7,797 nucleotides of DNA from Ruminococcaceae bacterium UBA1691 (GTDB lineage: Bacteria > Bacillota > Clostridia > Oscillospirales > Acutalibacteraceae): contig DCJV01000020.1 in assembly GCA_002320555.1 (NCBI GenBank), forward strand, positions 12,606 to 20,402, in the 5' to 3' direction. Shown here piece by piece: positions 5,315 to 7,797 of the stretch; within the stretch, counting starts at the first letter, position 1; every line of letters starts with the position of its first letter. The position numbers and the translations under genes are program-made. The notes under the pieces were generated by a model. That model worked only from the letters and a program-made list of their open reading frames with translations, searched no databases and had not been told where the DNA came from.

Positions 5315-6133
5315 TTACTGGTACATGGCCGCCAAAATCCGCTCAAAGGCGCGTGCGGGCATGATTTTCCGCAATGCCATCACACCCTTATACACCGCGC
5401 CGACGGTCACGCGTACGGGTGGGTTCTCCTTTTCCGCCAACCGGAAGGCGGCAAGCGCCGGCTTCATGGCGGGCACGCCGGTTTCCTCATCATGCGCCAT
5501 GCGGGCAATCGCGCCCTCACAGGTCTGCCGGTAAGGGGAATCCGCCGGCATCGCCATCCTGCGCGCAGCAGTAAAGCCCGTTTTCGTATCGCCCGGCTCG
5601 ATGAGAGCTGCGCGAATACCAAAGGGCCGCGTTTCCATGCGCAAGGCCTCCACGTATGCGTCGAGCGCATATTTGGAGGAGCTGTAGTGGCTTTGATACG
5701 GGATCGGCACACGCCCGGCAACGGAGCTCATCACGAGCACAAGCCCCTTCCCCTGTGCACGAAGATAGGGCAGTACTAGACGGTTGACGCGCAGCGTACC
5801 GAAATAATTCACTTCGAATTGCGCGCGGACCGCCTCTTCAAACGTATCCTCTGCCGGGCCGGCAATGCCCATGCCTGCACAGTTGAGCACAATCCCTAGG
5901 CCGCCTTCGGCCACGGCCCGTTCCACCGCCTGGCGGGAGGATCCTTCATCGCAGACATCCATTTGGATGGACCGGATTTCCCCGCCGTTTTGGCGCTGTT
6001 CCACACTCTCTTCACAATGGCGCGAGCCCGCCCAGACCATATAGCCCGCGTCGGCAAACAATTCCGCCGCCGCGCGCCCAATCCCGGAGGATGCGCCGGT
6101 AATCAAAATCGCTTTTCCATACGAATATCGCAT
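5315..6133 (-). CDS. Short-chain dehydrogenase/reductase (classical SDR)
   Basis: This 272-residue NAD(P)-dependent oxidoreductase has a Rossmann fold. The nucleotide-binding TGASSGIG is at 12-19; GSR at about 36-38 suggests a preference for NADP. An MDV segment has D59, NCAG (84-87) is present, and the catalytic tetrad is N109, S136 or S137, Y150 and K154 in YSSSK. The segment IEPGDTKTGF (about 178-187) is typical of the cofactor and substrate loop. The substrate cannot be told; ketones, sterol-like molecules or acyl intermediates are all possible. The start at 6133 is chosen because GGAGG (6143-6147) is 9 bases upstream, while the ATG at 6139 is only 3 bases from it. The gene is divergent from rimM and has its own promoter. 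No terminator is visible after it, so some readthrough into rubrerythrin is possible. Confidence 0.9.
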   Translation of the reverse strand: MRYSYGKAILITGASSGIGRAAAELFADAGYMVWAGSRHCEESVEQRQNGGEIRSIQMDVCDEGSSRQAVERAVAEGGLGIVLNCAGMGIAGPAEDTFEEAVRAQFEVNYFGTLRVNRLVLPYLRAQGKGLVLVMSSVAGRVPIPYQSHYSSSKYALDAYVEALRMETRPFGIRAALIEPGDTKTGFTAARRMAMPADSPYRQTCEGAIARMAHDEETGVPAMKPALAAFRLAEKENPPVRVTVGAVYKGVMALRKIMPARAFERILAAMYQ

Positions 6134-6164
6134 GACCATACGCCTCCATCATCCCTTTTTCCTC

Positions 6165-6193
6165 ATTTTACCACAGGCTTACAAGCAGGACAA
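6165..6193 (-). promoter_or_regulatory. Promoter for the SDR gene
   Basis: On the minus strand TTGTCC (6188-6193), 17 bases, then TAAAAT (6165-6170) with an upstream TGG form an extended -10 promoter. It is almost the same as the promoter of the GtrA-family gene. The leader is about 25 nt. Confidence 0.6.
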
Positions 6194-6216
6194 TAGCAAT
6201 CAGCCCATCTCTCCGC

Positions 6217-6245
6217 TTGACCACCCGCCCCGCAGCGGGTATAAT
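6217..6245 (+). promoter_or_regulatory. Near-consensus sigmaA promoter for rimM-trmD
   Basis: TTGACC (6217-6222), 17 bases, then a perfect TATAAT (6240-6245) is the best promoter in the window. Its spacer contains the inverted repeat ACCCGC/GCGGGT (6223-6228/6235-6240), which overlaps the first T of the -10 and might be an operator. Transcription should start near 6252, about 31 bases before rimM. Confidence 0.8.
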
Positions 6246-6282
6246 GCAAGCAGGAAATTTGTAAGGAAAATGGAGGCTTGTC

Positions 6283-6813
6283 ATGCGCAGGCAATATTTA
6301 GAGCTTGGGAAAATCGTCGGCACTCACGGCGTTCGCGGCGAGATGCGCGTTCAGCCCTGGTGCGACAGCCCCGCCTTTTTTCAGCAGTTTCACACCCTCT
6401 ATTTCAGTAAGGGCGGCGAAGACCCCACAAAAGTAATCTCCAGCCGCCCGCATGGCAATGTCATGCTGCTTAAGCTTGAGGGGATCAATACAGTCGAAGC
6501 GGCGTCCGTGCTGCGCGGGCGTGTGCTCTTTATGAACCGGGACGACGCCGATCTCGCACAGGGTGATTATTTTATTCAGGACCTAATCGGTTGCCGGGTG
6601 ATCGACGCGGACACTGGGCGGCTTTACGGGACGCTCACGGATGTGAGCGCCACCGGGGCGAATGATGTCTGGCATGTGCAGGACGGTTCGGGACGGGAAT
6701 ACCTGCTGCCCGCGATCCCGCCCGTCGTCATCGATACAGACGTGGAGCATGAGAAGATCAAAATCCGCCCGCTCAAGGGAATCTTTGACGGGCCGGAGGA
6801 GATAAGAGAGTGA
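6283..6813 (+). CDS. rimM: Ribosome maturation factor RimM
   Basis: RimM binds ribosomal protein S19 and helps assemble the head of the 30S subunit, including 16S rRNA processing. The 176-residue length is normal. The N-terminal RimM domain has LGKIVGTHGVRGEMRV (8-23). The C-terminal PRC-barrel begins around GDYFIQDLIGC (94-104) and holds GANDVW (125-130) and the end motif LLPAIPPVV (141-149). The ATG at 6283 has GGAGG 6 bases upstream and follows a strong promoter. It is co-directional with trmD 43 bases downstream, the usual pairing. The customary upstream rpsP and KH-domain genes are absent; a divergent dehydrogenase lies there instead. Confidence 0.96.
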   Translation: MRRQYLELGKIVGTHGVRGEMRVQPWCDSPAFFQQFHTLYFSKGGEDPTKVISSRPHGNVMLLKLEGINTVEAASVLRGRVLFMNRDDADLAQGDYFIQDLIGCRVIDADTGRLYGTLTDVSATGANDVWHVQDGSGREYLLPAIPPVVIDTDVEHEKIKIRPLKGIFDGPEEIRE

Positions 6814-6831
6814 AAAACAAGTTTTTCACTC
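6808..6831 (+). promoter_or_regulatory. Intercistronic hairpin containing the rimM stop codon
   Basis: GAGTGAAAAA (6808-6817) and TTTTTCACTC (6822-6831) are exact complements around the tetraloop CAAG. The rimM TGA stop (6811-6813) is within the left arm. No T-run follows, so it is unlikely to be a full terminator. It may act in mRNA stability, processing, or tuning of trmD, whose own ribosome binding site is poor. Confidence 0.45.
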
Positions 6832-6856
6832 CAGAGAAAGGATCGATTGGAAACCT

Positions 6857-7615
6857 ATGCGTATCGATATTCTGACCCTCTTTCCCGAAATGTGCGACGC
6901 GGTGCTGCGGGAGAGCATCATCGGCCGTGCGCGCGAACGCGGGCTTGTGGAGCTCAATTGCTGCAACATCCGGGACTACACGCTCGATAAGCACAATCGC
7001 GTGGATGACACGCCCTATGGCGGCGGCATGGGCATGGTGATGCAGACGCAGCCGATTTACGACTGCTTTCAGGCCCTGTGTAAAGAAGTGGGCAAAAGGC
7101 CGCATCTGGTCTATCTCTCCCCGCAGGGAAACGTGCTCACACAACAGCGTGTCAGGGAACTCTCAGAGCTTGATAACCTCGCGCTTTTGTGTGGCCATTA
7201 CGAGGGTGTGGACGAGCGCGTCATTGAAGAGCTGGTGGACGAGGAAATCTCCATCGGCGACTATGTGCTCACCGGTGGCGAACTACCCGCCCTGGTGTTG
7301 ACAGACGCGGTGTGCCGGATGCTGCCCGGCGTATTGGCCAACGAAGAAGCCTATCAGGAGGAGAGCCATTTTCATTCCCTGTTGGAATATCCACAGTATA
7401 CCCGGCCTTTTGAATGGCACGGCAAAACGGTGCCCGAGGTGCTCCTCTCCGGCCATCACGCCAATATCGTGCGCTGGCGGCGGGAGCGGGCACTTGAGCG
7501 CACCTTTTACCGGAGGCCGGATATGCTGAAAAATGCCGAGCTTGACGAAACGGACCGTGCCTTTCTCGCCCGCCTCGCAGAACAGGCGGAAACAGAAGAT
7601 GAGAAGAACTTTTAG
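6857..7615 (+). CDS. trmD: tRNA (guanine-N1-)-methyltransferase
   Basis: TrmD uses S-adenosylmethionine to methylate G37 in tRNAs that read CNN codons (G at position 36), which prevents +1 frameshifting; it acts as a dimer in the cytosol. The 252-residue protein has the SPOUT trefoil-knot signatures: YGGGMGMVM (54-62), YLSPQG (86-91), LLCGHYEGVDERV (110-122), ISIGDYVLTGGELPA (131-145) and R154. The C-terminal part has YTRP (181-184) and LLSGHHANI. At the position of the proposed catalytic D169 of the H. influenzae and E. coli enzymes there is E169; a similar change probably occurs in other Firmicutes. The ATG fits the family N-terminus MRIDILTLFP. The ribosome binding site is weak (AAAGGA, 16 bases away, or GGAAA close by), so coupling to rimM is plausible. 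The usual downstream rplS is not seen. Confidence 0.97.
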   Translation: MRIDILTLFPEMCDAVLRESIIGRARERGLVELNCCNIRDYTLDKHNRVDDTPYGGGMGMVMQTQPIYDCFQALCKEVGKRPHLVYLSPQGNVLTQQRVRELSELDNLALLCGHYEGVDERVIEELVDEEISIGDYVLTGGELPALVLTDAVCRMLPGVLANEEAYQEESHFHSLLEYPQYTRPFEWHGKTVPEVLLSGHHANIVRWRRERALERTFYRRPDMLKNAELDETDRAFLARLAEQAETEDEKNF

Positions 7616-7686
7616 TAGCATCGGGAAATAAGGGGAGACAGCGCCGCCCGGCAGCCACACAGCCACGCTTGCCGCGTTCTCGGCCT
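7615..7686. repeat. Repeat element copy B, left end
   Basis: These 72 bp align with 1165-1234 in the same plus-strand orientation, starting with GTAGCATC. They share exact 19-bp and 18-bp blocks, with scattered mismatches and a 2-base insertion between. The first G is the last base of the trmD TAG stop. After 7686 the two copies diverge. The right terminus GATGCTAC does not appear before 7797, so copy B is either longer than copy A and continues past the edge, or is only a shared left end. Confidence 0.7.
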
Positions 7687-7797
7687 GCAGAAAGCTGCTT
7701 AAACGCGCCGTTAGCGGCGAGCAACGCAAGGTTTCTGCAACCTTTCGCAGCCTGAAAGCCATTGCGCCGCAGTCAGGTAACGATAGGCCAAGGCAGC
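7687..7797. other. Structured non-coding tail after repeat copy B
   Basis: There is no credible gene here. Several inverted repeats occur: GCAG/CTGC (7687-7690/7695-7698), CGCCG/CGGCG (7706-7710/7715-7719) and AAGGTT/AACCTT (7728-7733/7739-7744). CTGC..AAAG (7685-7694) can also pair with CTTTCGCAG (7742-7750), enclosing the inner two. This nested layout could be the interior of a larger member of the repeat family or a structured RNA. No T-run that would make a clear trmD terminator is seen. Confidence 0.35.

Noticed and set aside
7269..7762. Two long minus-strand frames opposite the trmD 3' part
   Set aside because: They are antisense to trmD and run into the repeat element, with no family motif.

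Overview
The window looks like chromosomal DNA of an endospore-forming, anaerobic Clostridia-type Firmicute. The evidence is a spoIIR sporulation gene, a rubrerythrin, AGGAGG-type ribosome binding sites, and G/C-rich codon third positions that suggest one of the GC-richer clostridial families. The species cannot be named from the sequence. No rRNA, tRNA, CRISPR array, prophage or intact insertion sequence is visible.

Left part (1-2463, all minus strand): a possible start of another gene runs off the left edge. Next come a membrane-anchored metallo-beta-lactamase-fold hydrolase (90-1109) and a GtrA-type four-helix membrane protein with a degenerate glycosyltransferase-like N-terminus (1429-2463). 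Between these two genes lies a roughly 134-bp element with inverted termini, probably a MITE. It sits directly between the best promoter and the hydrolase gene.

Middle (2464-4374, plus strand): ispE, a kinase of the MEP isoprenoid pathway, is followed by spoIIR. SpoIIR is the signal made in the forespore that triggers pro-sigma-E processing in the mother cell. The 100-bp ispE-spoIIR gap holds a hairpin plus T6 ending one base before the spoIIR ATG. Overlapping it is a sigmaF/sigmaG-like promoter whose predicted start lies in the hairpin loop. This is the most interesting arrangement in the window: vegetative readthrough from ispE should be stopped, while forespore transcripts should lack the left arm and escape.

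Right-middle (4375-6133, minus strand): an almost gene-free stretch with two minus-strand terminators and several hairpins is followed by rubrerythrin and a short-chain dehydrogenase/reductase. Each gene has its own promoter.

Right part (6165-7797, plus strand): rimM and trmD, for ribosome maturation and tRNA m1G37 methylation, start from a near-consensus promoter divergent to the dehydrogenase. Their usual neighbours rpsP and rplS are absent here. A second copy of the left end of the repeat element begins at the last base of the trmD stop codon and continues towards the right edge. Together the genes are housekeeping (ispE, rimM, trmD), sporulation (spoIIR), oxidative-stress (rubrerythrin) and envelope-type (hydrolase, GtrA) functions in separate small transcription units.
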